The notes under the pieces are model-generated. The model was not told where the DNA came from. It was given only the letters and a program-made list of their open reading frames with translations, and made no database searches. Of a stretch of 22,229 nucleotides of DNA, positions 22,228 to 22,229 are shown one piece after another. Both the position numbers and the translations under genes were made by a program. The first letter of the stretch is position 1; the number at the start of each line of letters is the position of its first letter. Source of the DNA: Acidulodesulfobacterium_A sp049965795 (GTDB lineage Bacteria > SZUA-79 > Acidulodesulfobacterales > Acidulodesulfobacteraceae); assembly GCA_049965795.1 (NCBI GenBank), contig JBMFVW010000027.1, forward strand, positions 1-22,229, read 5' to 3'.

Positions 22228-22229
22228 CT

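Noticed and set aside
1..22229. CRISPR array, prophage or complete insertion sequence
   Set aside because: No regularly spaced direct repeats, no integrase or transposase gene and no phage gene are present; only short palindromic repeats occur.

Overview
The window is a gene-dense, clearly AT-rich bacterial chromosome segment. It has 19 protein genes, one cut by the left edge, and a tRNA-His gene at the right edge. The gene set mixes strictly anaerobic-type enzymes (indolepyruvate:ferredoxin oxidoreductase, the MetV zinc/Fe-S partner of methylenetetrahydrofolate reductase, a 2-hydroxyacyl-CoA dehydratase-activase relative, a GlcD/GlcF pair) with a DoxX-like membrane protein and an MFS phosphate-type symporter. 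Together with the low GC and the short dispersed palindromes, this suggests an anaerobic or facultative Gram-negative bacterium of deltaproteobacterial type. An uncultured acidophile-related lineage such as Candidatus Acidulodesulfobacterales is possible, but that is inference only; no rRNA or single-copy marker in the window fixes the taxonomy.

Layout. 1-3693 (+): C-terminal part of an MFS transporter, a PHP-domain phosphoesterase, an RdgB/HAM1 nucleotide pyrophosphatase and a GlcD-type FAD oxidase, with a dispersed repeat between the last two. 3813-6058: a GlcF-type Fe-S partner (+), convergent with a diacylglycerol-kinase-family lipid kinase (-). 6059-6408: a non-coding stretch with nested inverted repeats and a good sigma70-like promoter. 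6409-14897 (+): a long co-directional run of HgdB/activase-related protein, HtrA-type protease, MetV, short MetF-like protein, IorA, IorB, family-4-type uracil-DNA glycosylase, NfeD and stomatin. 14957-18059 (+): 6-phosphogluconate dehydrogenase, a metal-dependent 'cyclase' family hydrolase and glucose-6-phosphate dehydrogenase. 18209-21423 (-): transketolase and transaldolase, convergent with zwf. 21635-22227 (+): DoxX-like protein and tRNA-His.

How the genes fit together. gnd, zwf, tkt and tal form a pentose-phosphate block in which the lactonase step has no recognised enzyme. The only unassigned enzyme is a cyclase-family hydrolase sitting between gnd and zwf, so it is a candidate substitute lactonase. 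metV, metF-like, iorA and iorB are separated by only 16-24 nt and look like one transcriptional unit joining C1-folate redox chemistry to a ferredoxin-dependent 2-oxoacid oxidoreductase. The MetF-like protein lacks the usual Gly-Asp-x-Pro signature and is short at the C terminus, so the unit may not do ordinary methylenetetrahydrofolate reduction. GlcD and GlcF would feed electrons from a 2-hydroxy acid into the respiratory chain. Promoters in the window repeatedly show an extended -10 (TGnTATAAT) with little or no -35. Two families of short palindromic repeats occupy the non-coding gaps.
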